Shown: piece after piece, positions 18,567 through 29,298 of the stretch
How positions within the stretch are numbered: position 1 is the stretch's first letter
Layout: every line of letters starts with the position of its first letter
DNA from: an uncultured Synechococcales cyanobacterium
Lineage (GTDB): Bacteria > Cyanobacteriota > Cyanobacteriia > Thermosynechococcales > Thermosynechococcaceae
Direction of reading: 5' to 3'
DNA length: 64,000 nt
Assembly: GCA_902806435.1 (NCBI GenBank)
Contig: CADCWO010000078.1
Coordinates: 340 to 64,339, forward strand
Position numbers and translations under genes: made by a program
Notes under the pieces: generated by a model
What the model saw: only the letters and a program-made list of their open reading frames with translations
Databases searched by the model: none
What the model was told of the DNA's origin: nothing

Positions 18567-18848
18567 TTAATCAGGCGTCGACTTAGCTTTGACTCGCCGG
18601 ATCGGGAGGTTTGCAATCAAAGCAGTGGTGCGCTGGTCATTTTCAATCGCCACCTCTAGTCTTTCTGTATCTAGCTCTACGTAGCGAGAAACCACCTCTA
18701 AGATTTCTTGGCGCATGGCTTCTACCATTTGCGGCGTCAGCTCGGTGCGATCATGGGCCAAGACCAATTTCAGCCGCTGCTTGACTTCTTCACGACTGGA
18801 CGTTTGGTCTGGTCGAGAAAAAAGCCGGTCTAGAAGATCACTAAGCAT
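18567..18848 (-). CDS. minE: Cell division topological factor MinE
   Basis: This 93-residue MinE has the N-terminal membrane-binding segment ([12 protein letters not shown]), the MinD-stimulating contact helix and strand ([22 protein letters not shown]) and the C-terminal dimerisation domain ([22 protein letters not shown]). It triggers MinD ATP hydrolysis and drives the pole-to-pole oscillation that places the division septum. It is last in minC-minD-minE, 65 bp after minD. Its stop lies ~240 bp before atpD on the same strand. Confidence 0.96.
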   Translation of the reverse strand: MLSDLLDRLFSRPDQTSSREEVKQRLKLVLAHDRTELTPQMVEAMRQEILEVVSRYVELDTERLEVAIENDQRTTALIANLPIRRVKAKSTPD

Positions 18849-18913
18849 GGAATTTTAAAAGCATCAGTAAAAAAATTGATGTCAAGGTTACTCCCAGCAG
18901 CGTCAACCCCTCG

Positions 18914-19711
18914 TTAGCCCAGAAACAAGCGGCGTAAGCGAGTTAAGAAGTTATCCTGAGAAACATTCAAATCGATAAACTCGACTTTCTCCCCCTCCAT
19001 GCGGCGGGCAATATTTTCAAAGGCAGTTCCGGCTTGGGAACGCTCCTCAGCCAAGACTAATGGTTCACCCCGGTTGGTGGAAACAATCACCCGCTCATCG
19101 TCCGGAATAACCCCCAGTAAGGGAATCGACAAGATTTCTTGCACATCCTGGACAGACATCATGTCGTTAGCTTGCACCATTGCCGGACGCAGTCGGTTGA
19201 TCACCAGATGCATCTTTTCAACCCGTTGGGCTTCTAGCAAGCCAACTACCCGATCGGCATCTCGGACCGCAGAAATTTCTGGCGTTGTCACAACTACAGC
19301 TTCTGAGGCCGCCGCGATCGCATTTTGAAATCCCATTTCAATTCCAGCGGGGCTATCAATCAAGATGTAGTCAAACTTTGGTTTCAGGTCCTCAACCAGT
19401 TTTTTCATCTGCTCCGGGGTGACCGCATCTTTATTGCGGTTTTGGGCAGCGGGCAACAGAACCAACTGGCTATGCCGCTTATCTCTTACCAGCGCCTGCT
19501 CTAGACGGCATTCCCCAGCCAGGACCTCAATAGCGGTATAGACGACTCGATTTTCTAACCCGAGCAGTAAGTCTAAATTTCTGAGGCCAAAGTCAGCATC
19601 GACTAGTGCCACTTGACGTCCCAAGCGGGCAAGCGCCATCCCTAGGTTAGCTGTGCAAGTGGTTTTACCCACCCCTCCCTTGCCAGAAGTAACAACAATA
19701 ACGCGATTCAT
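18914..19711 (-). CDS. minD: Septum-site determining ATPase MinD
   Basis: MinD is a 265-residue deviant-Walker-A ATPase. GKGGVGKTTCTANLG is at residues 10-24, VDADFGLRNLDLLLG is switch I, and YILIDSPAGIEMGF is the Walker B region. The C-terminal amphipathic helix NFLTRLRRLFLG targets the membrane. ATP-bound dimers recruit MinC to the membrane and block polar division. It lies 100 bp after minC and 65 bp before minE. Confidence 0.97.
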   Translation of the reverse strand: MNRVIVVTSGKGGVGKTTCTANLGMALARLGRQVALVDADFGLRNLDLLLGLENRVVYTAIEVLAGECRLEQALVRDKRHSQLVLLPAAQNRNKDAVTPEQMKKLVEDLKPKFDYILIDSPAGIEMGFQNAIAAASEAVVVTTPEISAVRDADRVVGLLEAQRVEKMHLVINRLRPAMVQANDMMSVQDVQEILSIPLLGVIPDDERVIVSTNRGEPLVLAEERSQAGTAFENIARRMEGEKVEFIDLNVSQDNFLTRLRRLFLG

Positions 19712-19811
19712 GAATGCCTAAACTCTTGAATAGACTACTGGCAGGTAGTTGCTCCCCCCAGCAGATACACAGAGTTTAAGGTAATTCCGTGAGCTTGAAT
19801 AGAGGTGTCGG

Positions 19812-20591
19812 TTAGTTTTTAGAAAAATCTGTCGCTTGGACAATCTGAATACCGCCAGGAGTGACGTAAGCAACCTCGGCCTGAAACTGCGTCGGTGGAG
19901 TTGCTGGCCCTCTCGCGACTTGATCAGCGATCCGTAACTGCGTTGGCTCCATTTGCAGAGCCATAATCCGGCACTGTCTATTTCCCTTAGCTCCGGCATG
20001 GGCGATACCCCGTAAGCGGCCCCAAACTACAACATCTCCGTCAGCGACAACAGCACTCCCCGGATTAAGATCGCCAACTATCACTACGGTACCAGGGTGA
20101 CGGACTTCGACACCGGAGCGCACGGTTGTCTGCAAGTAAAGCGGGTCAGCGAGGGCGCTAGCCGCTGTGGCTTGATTCAAAGCAGAAGGGGAGTCTTGCT
20201 CAACGGAGTAGCCGGCTGTTGCCGCAGCAACGGCAGTTTGACGCCGACTGGTATGAACTCGCTTCAGTTGCAGCTGGGCCGCTGCCAGTGACTCTGCGAT
20301 CGCTCCCAATTGGCGGCCATCTAGCAGACGATTGGCTACAACTAAATGCACAGGTGCCTGGAACTGCCAAAATCGCTTGCCCGCGCTCAGCCGCTGCTGA
20401 AGCTGCTGCAAAAGGTCAGACCACCCTAAACCAGCGGCCGGATCAGTTTCGGCGGGTAAAACCAGTAATAGCTGTCCAGCTTCAGTCCGAAACTGCACTT
20501 GCTCATTCTGTTGGCTGACAGCGGGTACCATCTCAGGAATACTTTCAGAGGCTGTTGATGCTGATGCTGTAGTGAAGGAATCCGCGCTCAT
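19812..20591 (-). CDS. minC: Septum-site determining protein MinC
   Basis: MinC inhibits FtsZ assembly at wrong sites. The 259-residue product (ATG at 20591) has a disordered Ser/Thr/Ala/Glu-rich head, an N-terminal FtsZ-binding domain (~35-125, with FRTEAGQLLLVLPAE), a linker and the C-terminal MinD-binding beta helix (~155-245) with HPGTVVIVGDLNPGSAVVADGDVVVWGRLRGIAHAG. The frame also opens at 20615, but the ATG at 20591 gives a more usual N-terminus. First gene of minCDE. Confidence 0.95.
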   Translation of the reverse strand: MSADSFTTASASTASESIPEMVPAVSQQNEQVQFRTEAGQLLLVLPAETDPAAGLGWSDLLQQLQQRLSAGKRFWQFQAPVHLVVANRLLDGRQLGAIAESLAAAQLQLKRVHTSRRQTAVAAATAGYSVEQDSPSALNQATAASALADPLYLQTTVRSGVEVRHPGTVVIVGDLNPGSAVVADGDVVVWGRLRGIAHAGAKGNRQCRIMALQMEPTQLRIADQVARGPATPPTQFQAEVAYVTPGGIQIVQATDFSKN

Positions 20592-20631
20592 GCTAGATGA
20601 ATTGTAAAGATACAAGCTTAGAGGTTGCAGC

Positions 20632-21501
20632 CTACTTTGACGTACTCTGACGAGCCACGACTTGCAAGCGTTGAGAGATTAACGTCATTCCTCCATCCCG
20701 GATCAATACAGCCGAAAGCCAACGACTAGTTGGTTGGGCTGGAGCTATACCCACCTTAAAAATACCGCCAGCTGAGAGGGTTGCCAGCTTCACTGGGTCA
20801 CTCTGCAAGTACTTATTAGCATTGACAGGCTCTTCCAAGGCTGCCCCGAGAAGTAAGTTATTGCCTAGGGGTTCTTTAACAATCACATCAAAGTTGTAGG
20901 CTTTACCCACTTGCACTTGCCTGGGCAATCGCAGCTCTACTGTTGGCGGCTTTGCGCCTGAGGTAACTTGACTGCGTTCAGAGACAATATCCTGGCGCAG
21001 AATCTTTTGACCAGTAATCTGTTGACGCGCCCTGATCGTGGCTTTAAGTACCTGCGCCTGGTTTGGAGAACGCCCATTACCACTAATATTTGTCAGGGTT
21101 TCAACCACAAACCCATTACCATCCGGTTTCCAAGATTGAACTTGGGTGGTGTATTTAAGCGTGTTATAGCGTTTCCAAAACTCAGCTGTGGTACTTTCTA
21201 CGGCCTGACGGGTTAATCCATCGCCGTGGCTGAAATTTGGGCTATAGAATTGCATGACAGCTTGCAGATCACGTCTATTAGCTGCTGCGTCTATTCCAGC
21301 TAAGGTATTTCGCAGGGATTGCGGAGCCGTAGATGTCGCCGCTACGGGCTGAGGTTGAGCCTTAACCAGAGGTATATTGAACCCGCCTATGCCACCAAAA
21401 ATGAGCGTTAACAGGAAGAGCCGCTGATAACCACACCATTTACTCTCAGCTTGCTTGACGAGGGGAGTGGTACATTTCAACGAAAAGGGATGTTTGGGCA
21501 T
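20632..21501 (-). CDS. Exported NTF2-like protein, unknown function
   Basis: The 289-residue protein (ATG at 21501; a TTG at 21537 is also possible) has a basic head, one hydrophobic helix (YQRLFLLTLIFGGIGGFNIP, ~25-45) serving as signal or anchor, and an NTF2/SnoaL-like domain (~65-165: IDAAANRRDLQAVMQFYSPNF). A second beta-rich domain (~180-280) contains VELRLPRQVQVGKAYNFDVIV. Similar cyanobacterial proteins have no known activity. It lies 40 bp upstream of minC on the same strand, so it could share the min transcript. No catalytic residues can be named. Confidence 0.7.
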   Translation of the reverse strand: MPKHPFSLKCTTPLVKQAESKWCGYQRLFLLTLIFGGIGGFNIPLVKAQPQPVAATSTAPQSLRNTLAGIDAAANRRDLQAVMQFYSPNFSHGDGLTRQAVESTTAEFWKRYNTLKYTTQVQSWKPDGNGFVVETLTNISGNGRSPNQAQVLKATIRARQQITGQKILRQDIVSERSQVTSGAKPPTVELRLPRQVQVGKAYNFDVIVKEPLGNNLLLGAALEEPVNANKYLQSDPVKLATLSAGGIFKVGIAPAQPTSRWLSAVLIRDGGMTLISQRLQVVARQSTSK

Positions 21502-21647
21502 AAGGGGTGTAGTAAAGGTTAATTGCACTACTGACAAGCATCAAGCCTGCTTACGTTATGGTTGTGCCAGTTTAATTGTTTAGATACTAAGTTAACCTTA
21601 AACGTTAAGTCCATAATGGCTTGAGATTAAATTTATTCTGGGTTGTT

Positions 21648-22772
21648 ATGCCACGGGAAGAAACCTTGTCAAGTGCGGGCACATTTGGAGGCGCCATTCA
21701 ACGACCAAAAGCTCAGCAAAAGCGGTTACTGATTGCAGCTAGTGGCACTGGGGGACATTTGTTCCCGGCGCTAGCTGTAGCTGAGCAGCTGTCAGATTAC
21801 CAGATTGAATGGTTAGGGGTACCGGATCGGCTAGAAACGCGCCTCGTTCCGGCCCAGTATCCTTTACACACGATCGCGGTCGAAGGATTCCAGAAACAGC
21901 TTGGTCTTGGGTCTTTTGTGATTTTCAGTCGCTTGGTCAGAGCAATTGTGCAGGTGCGACGGTTGCTGCAGCAAGGCCAATTTAGCAGTGTATTCACAAC
22001 CGGCGGCTATATTGCCGCCCCGGCAATAATTGCCGGTCGTTCTCTAGGGTTACCAACGGTGTTGCACGAGTCGAATGCCTTGCCGGGTAAAGTCACCCGC
22101 TGGTTAAGCCCTTGGTGTAGTTCAGTCGCCCTAGGCTTTGATGCCGCAGCCCAACAGTTACCGAAAGCGCGGAGTATCTATGTTGGCACTCCTGTACGGT
22201 CTGAATTTTGGCAACCGGCCAAGCTGGAGCTTGATATTCCAGCGGAAGTCCGACTGGTTGTGGTTGCCGGAGGCAGCCAGGGAGCTGTAGCTATTAACCG
22301 CCTAGTGCGCCAGTGCGCACTTACTTGGTTAAATGAAGGCATTTGGGTGGTCCATTTGACAGGCGATAACGATCCAGAAGTGAGTGAACTTATCCATCCT
22401 CACTACCTGCCGCTGCCCTTTTATCACAATATGGCAGCCCTACTTCAACGCGCTGATCTAGCGATCAGTCGTGCTGGAGCAGGTACTCTAACTGAGCTAG
22501 CGGCAACGGGAACCCCAGCAATTCTGATTCCTTTTCCCTACGCGGCGGAAGATCATCAAACCTACAATGCCAATGTTTTTGTCTCAGCGGGAGCGGCAAA
22601 GATTTTTTCGCAAGCCAGCTTAACCCCGGAACTGTTAGGGGCAGAAGCTTTAGATCTGCTGCGATCGCCCCAGGTCCTATCAAACATGTCTCAACAGGCG
22701 AGTAACTTAGCGGTACCCGACAGTACAGTCCAGCTAGCACAATTGGTGCGTCAAATGGTGGAATCCCGGTGA
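21648..22772 (+). CDS. murG: UDP-GlcNAc:lipid I N-acetylglucosaminyltransferase MurG
   Basis: MurG converts lipid I to lipid II on the inner face of the membrane in peptidoglycan synthesis. The N-terminal domain has LLIAASGTGGHLFPALAVAEQL, the GTGGH loop. The second domain has VVVAGGSQGAVAINRL and AISRAGAGTLTELAATGTPAILIPFPYAAEDHQTYNA, which binds UDP-GlcNAc. Length 374 from the ATG at 21648; the first ~28 residues are a non-conserved extension and a later start is possible. It stands alone, divergent from the NTF2-like gene, not in a dcw cluster. Confidence 0.95.
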   Translation: MPREETLSSAGTFGGAIQRPKAQQKRLLIAASGTGGHLFPALAVAEQLSDYQIEWLGVPDRLETRLVPAQYPLHTIAVEGFQKQLGLGSFVIFSRLVRAIVQVRRLLQQGQFSSVFTTGGYIAAPAIIAGRSLGLPTVLHESNALPGKVTRWLSPWCSSVALGFDAAAQQLPKARSIYVGTPVRSEFWQPAKLELDIPAEVRLVVVAGGSQGAVAINRLVRQCALTWLNEGIWVVHLTGDNDPEVSELIHPHYLPLPFYHNMAALLQRADLAISRAGAGTLTELAATGTPAILIPFPYAAEDHQTYNANVFVSAGAAKIFSQASLTPELLGAEALDLLRSPQVLSNMSQQASNLAVPDSTVQLAQLVRQMVESR

Positions 22773-22819
22773 AGCGAGGGGCTGGGAAGGGACAAAACTT
22801 ATTTTGATTCCTGCTTTAG

Positions 22820-23407
22820 CTAACTCGCTGGTTGCCCGCCATGACCTTTAGGATCATCCGGACGCACTTTAACAGCGGTCTGCACAACGGAAACTTTACC
22901 GGCTGCCTGTTGTTGAGGTAAGGGTTGGTTAGCAACTAACGCCGCTAGATTCGCGGCCATAATACTCCGAGGTTGTTGGCCAATTGCGCTGGCGACCGCT
23001 TCCCCCTTCGAGTTGAGAAAGACAAAGTAGGGAATTCCATCCACCCGGAAATGCAGCATCTCCGGTAGCCACTTGGTATTGTCAACATTCAACATCGCGA
23101 AATTAACTTGGCCGGCGTATTGCTGCTCCAGATCCTGCATATCCTGCGCCATAGCCTGACAGCTGGTGCACCAACTTGCGTAGAACTCCATTAAAGTTGG
23201 ATTTTGGTTTGTCAGAGCTACTTCCAAGGGTGTGGAGGCTTCAGCTAAAGCGTTCAGCGACACCGTTTGAGTTTGGGTCCGTAATCCTAGAAAGATGGCA
23301 ACACTCAAGGCAACCGCCACCAGCACAACTAACAGATTTTTGACTTGAACGCCCTCAGTGCTTGATTGATCCTGCTTGCTGGGTGAATTTGGAAGCTTAG
23401 CAGTCAT
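22820..23407 (-). CDS. txlA: Membrane-anchored thioredoxin-like protein (TxlA/HCF164 type)
   Basis: This 195-residue protein has one N-terminal membrane helix (NLLVVLVAVALSVAIFLGL, ~24-44) and a thioredoxin domain with the redox site YASWCTSCQAMAQDM (~80-95) and the cis-Pro loop DGIPYFVFL. HCF164/TxlA proteins face the thylakoid lumen or periplasm and deliver reducing equivalents for cytochrome c and b6f maturation. The C-terminus is Gln/Pro-rich. Between murG (convergent) and glgP; no partner such as ccdA is adjacent. Function inferred from family. Confidence 0.86.
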   Translation of the reverse strand: MTAKLPNSPSKQDQSSTEGVQVKNLLVVLVAVALSVAIFLGLRTQTQTVSLNALAEASTPLEVALTNQNPTLMEFYASWCTSCQAMAQDMQDLEQQYAGQVNFAMLNVDNTKWLPEMLHFRVDGIPYFVFLNSKGEAVASAIGQQPRSIMAANLAALVANQPLPQQQAAGKVSVVQTAVKVRPDDPKGHGGQPAS

Positions 23408-23572
23408 GGATACCGTGAGAATGAAAACGAACTACTTTTAGTTTAGTGCGAGATCGCAATGCTTTTGCTTAGCAAAGGTGAGAAGCAAGTGGCGAAGTAC
23501 TACGGGCAGTCATCTTCGAAGCGTCGGTTTGCCTTCTTTGGACCATCAGCGACCCGCTAGATAGGCAGACAA

Positions 23573-26221
23573 TCAGCCTGGAGAGGCTTTATACCCTTGC
23601 GCGTGTAGTCCCGCTGTTTCTTGGTTGTAAGCTTCCAGCTCGATAGTGATAGGCTTAGCGTGCCAGATATCTTGGCAGTACTCGCGAATCGTGCGGTCTG
23701 AGGAGAATTTACCCATCCGAGCAGTGTTGAGAATCGACATCCGGGTCCAGTGTTCCTGGTCACGGAAGGCTTGACTTACCCGCTCCTGGCACTCCACGTA
23801 GGATGGGTAGTCAGCCAAAAGCAAGTACTCATCTTTCTGAAGCAAAGAATCGACAATCGGTTGGAATAGGTTCAGGTTGCCAGGGGAAAAGTAGCCGCTG
23901 GCAATGCTGTCAATTACCGCTTTCAGTTCTGAGTTGGCGTTGTAGTAATCGCTTGGCTTGTATCCCCTAGCCTTAATGGCATAGACTTCCTTACTGGTCA
24001 GGCCAAACAGAAAGAAGTTTTCGGCGCCCACTTCCTCACGAATCTCTATGTTTGCCCCATCCAAGGTACCAATGGTGAGGGCTCCGTTGAGGGCGAACTT
24101 CATATTGCCCGTACCAGAGGCTTCCTTACCAGCGGTAGAAATTTGCTCTGAGAGGTCTGCAGCTGGGTAAACGTCTTCGCCTAGGGACACACAAAAGTTT
24201 TCTAGGAATACTACCTTCAATCGAGATTGGTCTGCAACGCCGCCGCGAGCTTGCATATCTGGGTCATGATTCACTACCTCTGCAACTGAGTTAATCAACT
24301 TGATGATCAACTTGGCCATGGTGTAGCCAGGGGCTGCCTTGCCACCAAAAATAAAGGTACGTGGCACAATGTCCAGATTGGGATTAGTTTTGATCCGGTT
24401 GTACAGTGTGATGATGTACAAGACATTCAGGAGCTGCCGCTTGTACTCGTGGATGCGCTTGACCTGAATATCAAATAGGGATTGGGGGCTAACTGTAATC
24501 CCGTGATGGTGTTGGATATACTCCGCCAAGTCTTGCTTGTTGTCCTGTTTGATCTGCCGCCAGCGATCGCGAAAGATGGGATCCTCCACAAACGCCTCTA
24601 ACTGCTTTAGATCTTCTAGGGATTTGATCCAGTTCTTACCAATCTTCTGGGTAATCAGCAGCGTAAGCTTGGGGTTGCTCTGAACCAACCAGCGGCGGGG
24701 GGTCACAGCATTGGTCTTATTGCTAAACTTCTCTGGCCATAGCTCGTAGAAGTCCCGCAGAACATCTTGCTTCAGCAGCTCGGTATGCAGAGCAGCGACA
24801 CCATTAATCGCATGACTACCCACACAGGCCAGGTGCGCCATCCTTACCTGCTTTTGCGGCCACTCTTCAATCAGGGACAGTCGCGCCAGCCGCTCAGGGT
24901 CATTGGGGTAACGAACCCGCACTTCCTGCAAGAAGCGATGGTTGATCTCGTAAATAATTTCCAAGTGCCTAGGCAAGAGGTGGCCGAACAAGGTGACGGG
25001 CCAGCGTTCTAGCGCCTCAGATAGCAAGGTGTGGTTGGTGTAGGCAAAGGTCTGCTGGGTAATCCGCCAGGCTTTGTCCCATCCCAGTTGGTGTTCATCC
25101 ACGAGCAGACGCATCAACTCCGCCACACCAATGGAGGGATGGGTATCGTTGAGCTGAACTGCAACTTTCTCTGGAAAGGCTTCAAAATTATCGTTGTGGT
25201 TGCGCTGGTAACGGCGAATACTGTCTTGGAGCGAACAGGTGACGAAGAAGAATTGCTGTTGCAGGCGTAGTTCTCGGCCCTGATAAGTCTGATCGTTGGG
25301 ATAGAGAACTTTAGCAATATTTTCAGAAAAGGTTTTATCGGCAACAGCACGAGTATAGTCACCGGAATCAAAAATTTGGAAGTCAAATTCTTCACTGGCG
25401 CGGGCGCTCCAGAGCCGTAGAGTATTAACGGTATTGGTGTTGTAACCAGGAACCGGGGTATCGAAGGGAGTACCGATCACTGTGCGCTCTGGAATCCAGC
25501 GCACTTGATAGTGACCCTGTTCATCTGTATAGGCCTCGGTGTAACCACCCAGCTTGACTTGCACCCGATATTCCGGGCGAGCGATCTCCCAGGGGTTACC
25601 AAAGCGCAGCCACTTATCAGGGGATTCTACTTGCCGCCCATCTCGGATTAACTGGTCAAAAATGCCAAATTCATAGCGAATACCGTAGCCAATCGCCGGA
25701 ATGTCTAAAGTAGCCAAGGAATCGAGGAAACAAGCTGCTAGCCTTCCTAACCCACCGTTACCTAGACCAGGCTCCTCTTCTTGCTCCATCAGATCATAGA
25801 GGTCGAACCCTGCCTCTTGAACAACCTGGCGTGCCACCTCAAACAGACCGACGTTGATCAAGTTGTTACCTAGCTGGCGGCCAATCAAGTACTCTGCTGA
25901 TAGGTAGCAGACAATCTTTGCATCTTGTTCAAAGTAGGTGTGTTGAGTCTTAATCCAGCGGTGAATCAGCCGATCACGAACGGTGTAAGCCAAGGCCATG
26001 TAGTAATCGTGGGGGGTGGCCCAGTCCTCACCCTTGCCCTGGATGTAGTACAGGTTATCTGCAAAGGCCCGCTTCAGAGCTTCGACGCTCATCCCTGTGC
26101 GATCGTCTTCGACCTGGCTCTCCACGGGTGCCGTCCGGTGGATATGCTTTTTCAAAGGGCTACGATGCTGGTTGACCGCTGGTAGGTTATGGTGACGCTG
26201 CTCTAAACGCTTACTATCCAT
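23573..26221 (-). CDS. glgP: Glycogen phosphorylase
   Basis: This 882-residue GT35 enzyme releases glucose 1-phosphate from glycogen. Identified motifs are [37 protein letters not shown] (glucan site), the [27 protein letters not shown] loop, and the PLP-lysine motif [28 protein letters not shown] near residue 700. The ~50-residue N-terminal extension is polar and not conserved. It is transcribed alone. Together with the debranching-type enzyme at 40 kb it would break down storage glycogen, though the two genes are not clustered. Confidence 0.97.
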   Translation of the reverse strand: MDSKRLEQRHHNLPAVNQHRSPLKKHIHRTAPVESQVEDDRTGMSVEALKRAFADNLYYIQGKGEDWATPHDYYMALAYTVRDRLIHRWIKTQHTYFEQDAKIVCYLSAEYLIGRQLGNNLINVGLFEVARQVVQEAGFDLYDLMEQEEEPGLGNGGLGRLAACFLDSLATLDIPAIGYGIRYEFGIFDQLIRDGRQVESPDKWLRFGNPWEIARPEYRVQVKLGGYTEAYTDEQGHYQVRWIPERTVIGTPFDTPVPGYNTNTVNTLRLWSARASEEFDFQIFDSGDYTRAVADKTFSENIAKVLYPNDQTYQGRELRLQQQFFFVTCSLQDSIRRYQRNHNDNFEAFPEKVAVQLNDTHPSIGVAELMRLLVDEHQLGWDKAWRITQQTFAYTNHTLLSEALERWPVTLFGHLLPRHLEIIYEINHRFLQEVRVRYPNDPERLARLSLIEEWPQKQVRMAHLACVGSHAINGVAALHTELLKQDVLRDFYELWPEKFSNKTNAVTPRRWLVQSNPKLTLLITQKIGKNWIKSLEDLKQLEAFVEDPIFRDRWRQIKQDNKQDLAEYIQHHHGITVSPQSLFDIQVKRIHEYKRQLLNVLYIITLYNRIKTNPNLDIVPRTFIFGGKAAPGYTMAKLIIKLINSVAEVVNHDPDMQARGGVADQSRLKVVFLENFCVSLGEDVYPAADLSEQISTAGKEASGTGNMKFALNGALTIGTLDGANIEIREEVGAENFFLFGLTSKEVYAIKARGYKPSDYYNANSELKAVIDSIASGYFSPGNLNLFQPIVDSLLQKDEYLLLADYPSYVECQERVSQAFRDQEHWTRMSILNTARMGKFSSDRTIREYCQDIWHAKPITIELEAYNQETAGLHAQGYKASPG

Positions 26222-26238
26222 AGATTTTGGCTGCCTGC

Positions 26239-27993
26239 TTATCTACTATTTTTGATATCTTTATCTCTAGGTTTCGGACGCTGCCGGGGGAATCGGGTCG
26301 CATCCAGCACCTGCTCTAGCTGCGATGCTTCCAGAGTTTGGATCAGGCTCAAGGTTAGTGGTGATTGGCTGATCGCCTTGGCATAAGCAGCTTGCAGGTA
26401 TACCTGGTACTCCGGCCGATCAGTAAGATAGGTTTGGGCAAAAGCTGCACTCAGTGCCTTGAGATAAACTTGGGCGGAAGCTGATGAGGTGGTGTTGAAA
26501 GCGGTAGGTAGCCGTGGTAGCCCCTCCCCCTCAGGAGACGGGCTCAGCAGGGAAAAGTGAGTAGCTTTTTCCACGAGTACTAGATATTTGTGCGGTGTTC
26601 TCAACCAGGTGAAGGGAACAATCTGCTCTGGCACTGGCGGAGTAAACACATCCGCACCACTGGCCACTAGCATCACAGGAACTTGAAGTTGGCTGAAGCT
26701 TTGTTTTCCAAAAATACTACTGGCTAACGGATTGATCGCAATTACAGCTTTCACTCGTTTGTCCTGCAAGTTATCGGTTGAGGGTAGCCGTCTAGCCTCG
26801 CACTGCACCAGCAATGACGAATTCCAGAAGGGGTTGCTTGTCTTAGAACTGCGGCAATCTTGACGAAGCTGGGCAAGGTTGATCTTGGCACCTGCCAAAG
26901 CTAGCGCTGTATACCCACCGACGGAATGACCAATTACACCCACCTGCTGCAAGTTTAAGCGGCCGGGCCAAGTTTTTTGGGATTGGGACCAGTGCTGGAG
27001 TTGATCGAGGAGATACGTCACGTCCAAAGGTCGATCAACCAGCTCAGCCGGTCCGGGTGACTTCGCGAAACCTGCATAGAACCGCCGGAAGCGCTGCGCG
27101 TTATCGCCATGTTCTAACACTGCCACTGCAAACCCGTAGGAAGCTAAGTGTTGTGCTAAATAGGCGAAGACAAAACGGTCTGAGGCGGCTCCGTGGGAGA
27201 TGACGACCACGGGAACAGTTCCAGCGCCCTGGGGCAGGTAGAGATCAGCTGGAAAAACACGCTGGCGAGCTTGATCCTTCAGCTTAAAGCTTGTTTTACG
27301 CCACTGAAACGGTCCCGGCTGCCGTAAATCTAGCTGTTGTGAGAAGTCTACGGAGCCCTCAGTTGATTTGACGGCTGAGCGTTGGCGCAGGTCCAGGATC
27401 ACGGCTTCTCTGATTGCCCGAGAGCGGGTAATCTCCCGGCTCAGCTTCAGCCCTCGGTTTAAATCAATCCGGACAGCGGCGGCCGGAAACTTGCGTAGCG
27501 TATTGAGCAGCGTTAAACCCTCCGGTTTGGCAGCAGCCAAGATCAGGGCAGCACGCAGGGCAAAGAAACCAGATTGACCGGATGGGGTTTGGACAACTCG
27601 GCCCAGCCGCTCAACCACGGTTGTACCAATCCGGGAGTAGGTAAATTGAGAAACAGTGGTGGAATTCACCTGCAAGGGGGTCTGCAAGATATACCGCAGT
27701 TGAGCGAGTTGTTGGGGGCTAAAGCGCCGGGCGTAGAAGGCAAATTCGTCGGTCACTTTGCCCTCCCTAGCGTAGGCTTCCAACGCATCCACAGGGAGAG
27801 AGAACTGCAAAGGACCGTAGACTAGCAACAGTCGCTCTGCCCCTAATCCAGGGCTAGCACTGATAGCGGTGGTTAATAGCCAAGAACCCAAAGAGCAAAC
27901 GGCCAGATGCAGCCAATTGGGGTACCTAGCAGGGTGAGTGACTCGGGGTAGGCAAGCTTGCAAGGTCCCATTGGCAAAAGGCGGAGATTTCAT
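26239..27993 (-). CDS. DUF1400-alpha/beta hydrolase fusion protein
   Basis: The 584-residue protein is exported (signal-like helix ~28-50). The DUF1400 domain (~55-185; [27 protein letters not shown]) is a cyanobacterial domain that precedes hydrolases. The alpha/beta hydrolase (~240-560) is of the acetylhydrolase/chlorophyllase-like type, with [28 protein letters not shown] and the nucleophile elbow GHSVGGYT. Asp in [11 protein letters not shown] and His in KATHFSLL complete a probable triad. It is usually called a lipase or dienelactone-hydrolase-like protein; substrate unknown. An 8-bp inverted repeat (28023-28046) lies 30 bp upstream of the start. Confidence 0.85.
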   Translation of the reverse strand: MKSPPFANGTLQACLPRVTHPARYPNWLHLAVCSLGSWLLTTAISASPGLGAERLLLVYGPLQFSLPVDALEAYAREGKVTDEFAFYARRFSPQQLAQLRYILQTPLQVNSTTVSQFTYSRIGTTVVERLGRVVQTPSGQSGFFALRAALILAAAKPEGLTLLNTLRKFPAAAVRIDLNRGLKLSREITRSRAIREAVILDLRQRSAVKSTEGSVDFSQQLDLRQPGPFQWRKTSFKLKDQARQRVFPADLYLPQGAGTVPVVVISHGAASDRFVFAYLAQHLASYGFAVAVLEHGDNAQRFRRFYAGFAKSPGPAELVDRPLDVTYLLDQLQHWSQSQKTWPGRLNLQQVGVIGHSVGGYTALALAGAKINLAQLRQDCRSSKTSNPFWNSSLLVQCEARRLPSTDNLQDKRVKAVIAINPLASSIFGKQSFSQLQVPVMLVASGADVFTPPVPEQIVPFTWLRTPHKYLVLVEKATHFSLLSPSPEGEGLPRLPTAFNTTSSASAQVYLKALSAAFAQTYLTDRPEYQVYLQAAYAKAISQSPLTLSLIQTLEASQLEQVLDATRFPRQRPKPRDKDIKNSR

Positions 27994-28192
27994 AGACCTG
28001 CACTTCCATCAGAAGGTGGTAGCGGTTATGGATGGGTTCATAACCGAATTCTGGCAAAGGATCTTTGATGCAATGCTATTGAGGATGCTGCCGGAGCAAA
28101 ACGAATTTTGAGCCGAGCATTAGGCTAAGGTTGGTCACAGACTATCATCTATTTGCATTCCAGGTACGTTCCAGAGGAGCGCAATCAGATGC

Positions 28193-29104
28193 CTACTTTT
28201 CGACAAATACCACATCTAACAGGTCAGGCTGAAAGAAAATCCGCTTGTTACTCTGGCGCAGCAGGTCACTAAGTTGCACTTCTACAGACGGTAGGGTTTC
28301 TATAGAGTCGAGTAGGAGTACGCGATCGTTTTGGCTAGGGTTTGAGAGCAGCCAATTTCTGAGGGTGTCTCGAAAGATATCCTCTTCATCCTGCCCCTCT
28401 AAGCTAGTATCCTTCAGGTAATCCGTACAACGGCGAAATAGCTTGGGCAGAATTAACTGGCTGTTAGGGCCAAGGTTATCCTGACTTTTTAAGGTAAAGC
28501 TGTCTGTAGTATCTAGCTCCCAGACGCCGCGTGACTTTTCCCGTGCCTTTGCAGTCGCTTGGCGCAACAATTGGCGATGTTCGAGCGGAGTCGAAGTATA
28601 GACCGTATAGTAAGCCATTCCCTCAGCCAGCAGGCGAAAGTTAAGAGTCTGCAGCAGCAGAGACTCATTGACTTGCACCCAGTCTCCATCTTTGAGTGAA
28701 TCAGTATCTGCGGCTAATAGAACGTAGGAGACAGGGCGGCCATTGGTTTCCACTGCCTTGGTGAGAATAGCTCCAGGGATGACCTCCGGCTGGGCCTCTC
28801 GGACTGAATTGGAGTTTTTGCCAGCAAATTCAATAGCCTTGAAGCCGATCCAGGCCAAAAGTCGATCTCGAGAAGCTTTACCCAACGGCTGTGCTGCCTT
28901 CCCGTAGTGAAGCTCTGGTGCATCTACCCCCTCGAACCGCAGCTGCACGCTGCTATCCTGGCGGGAGGGTTTAATGCGATCGTCTCGGTAAAGGCCTCGG
29001 TACGCGTTGCGCCGCTTGGCTATAAATCGGACCGAGTCCCCATCGGGTTCCTTACCGACAATCACAAACTGGCCCAGAATAACCTGGTAGAAGGGAGGTG
29101 ACAT
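28193..29104 (-). CDS. Thermonuclease-family (SNase-like) protein
   Basis: This 303-residue protein has a staphylococcal-nuclease-like domain in its first ~200 residues. Visible are RFEGVDAPELHYG, carrying the Asp/Glu pair that binds Ca2+ and water, the downstream RLLAEGMAYYTVYTS and the AREKSRGVWELD closing motif of the family. No signal peptide is seen, so it would act in the cytoplasm, unlike secreted thermonucleases. The last ~100 residues are acidic, unrelated to SNase and unknown. It lies alone between the DUF1400 hydrolase and the divergent epoxide hydrolase. Nuclease activity is inferred. Confidence 0.78.
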   Translation of the reverse strand: MSPPFYQVILGQFVIVGKEPDGDSVRFIAKRRNAYRGLYRDDRIKPSRQDSSVQLRFEGVDAPELHYGKAAQPLGKASRDRLLAWIGFKAIEFAGKNSNSVREAQPEVIPGAILTKAVETNGRPVSYVLLAADTDSLKDGDWVQVNESLLLQTLNFRLLAEGMAYYTVYTSTPLEHRQLLRQATAKAREKSRGVWELDTTDSFTLKSQDNLGPNSQLILPKLFRRCTDYLKDTSLEGQDEEDIFRDTLRNWLLSNPSQNDRVLLLDSIETLPSVEVQLSDLLRQSNKRIFFQPDLLDVVFVEK

Positions 29105-29298
29105 GAACTTCTCCTGGTTGGCAATTAACCTGCTCTCAACCTTATAAAGTCAAACTTAAGGTCAGTTAAAGCTGAGATTAAGGACGATTAGATTAGGGTT
29201 GTGGCCGGTGCTCAGGAAACCTGAGAGCCTGCTGGATTGTGACCCGGATTCTGGTAGTCAAAGCTAACATAGTCACTAAAGCCGCAAGGAAGCCAATT

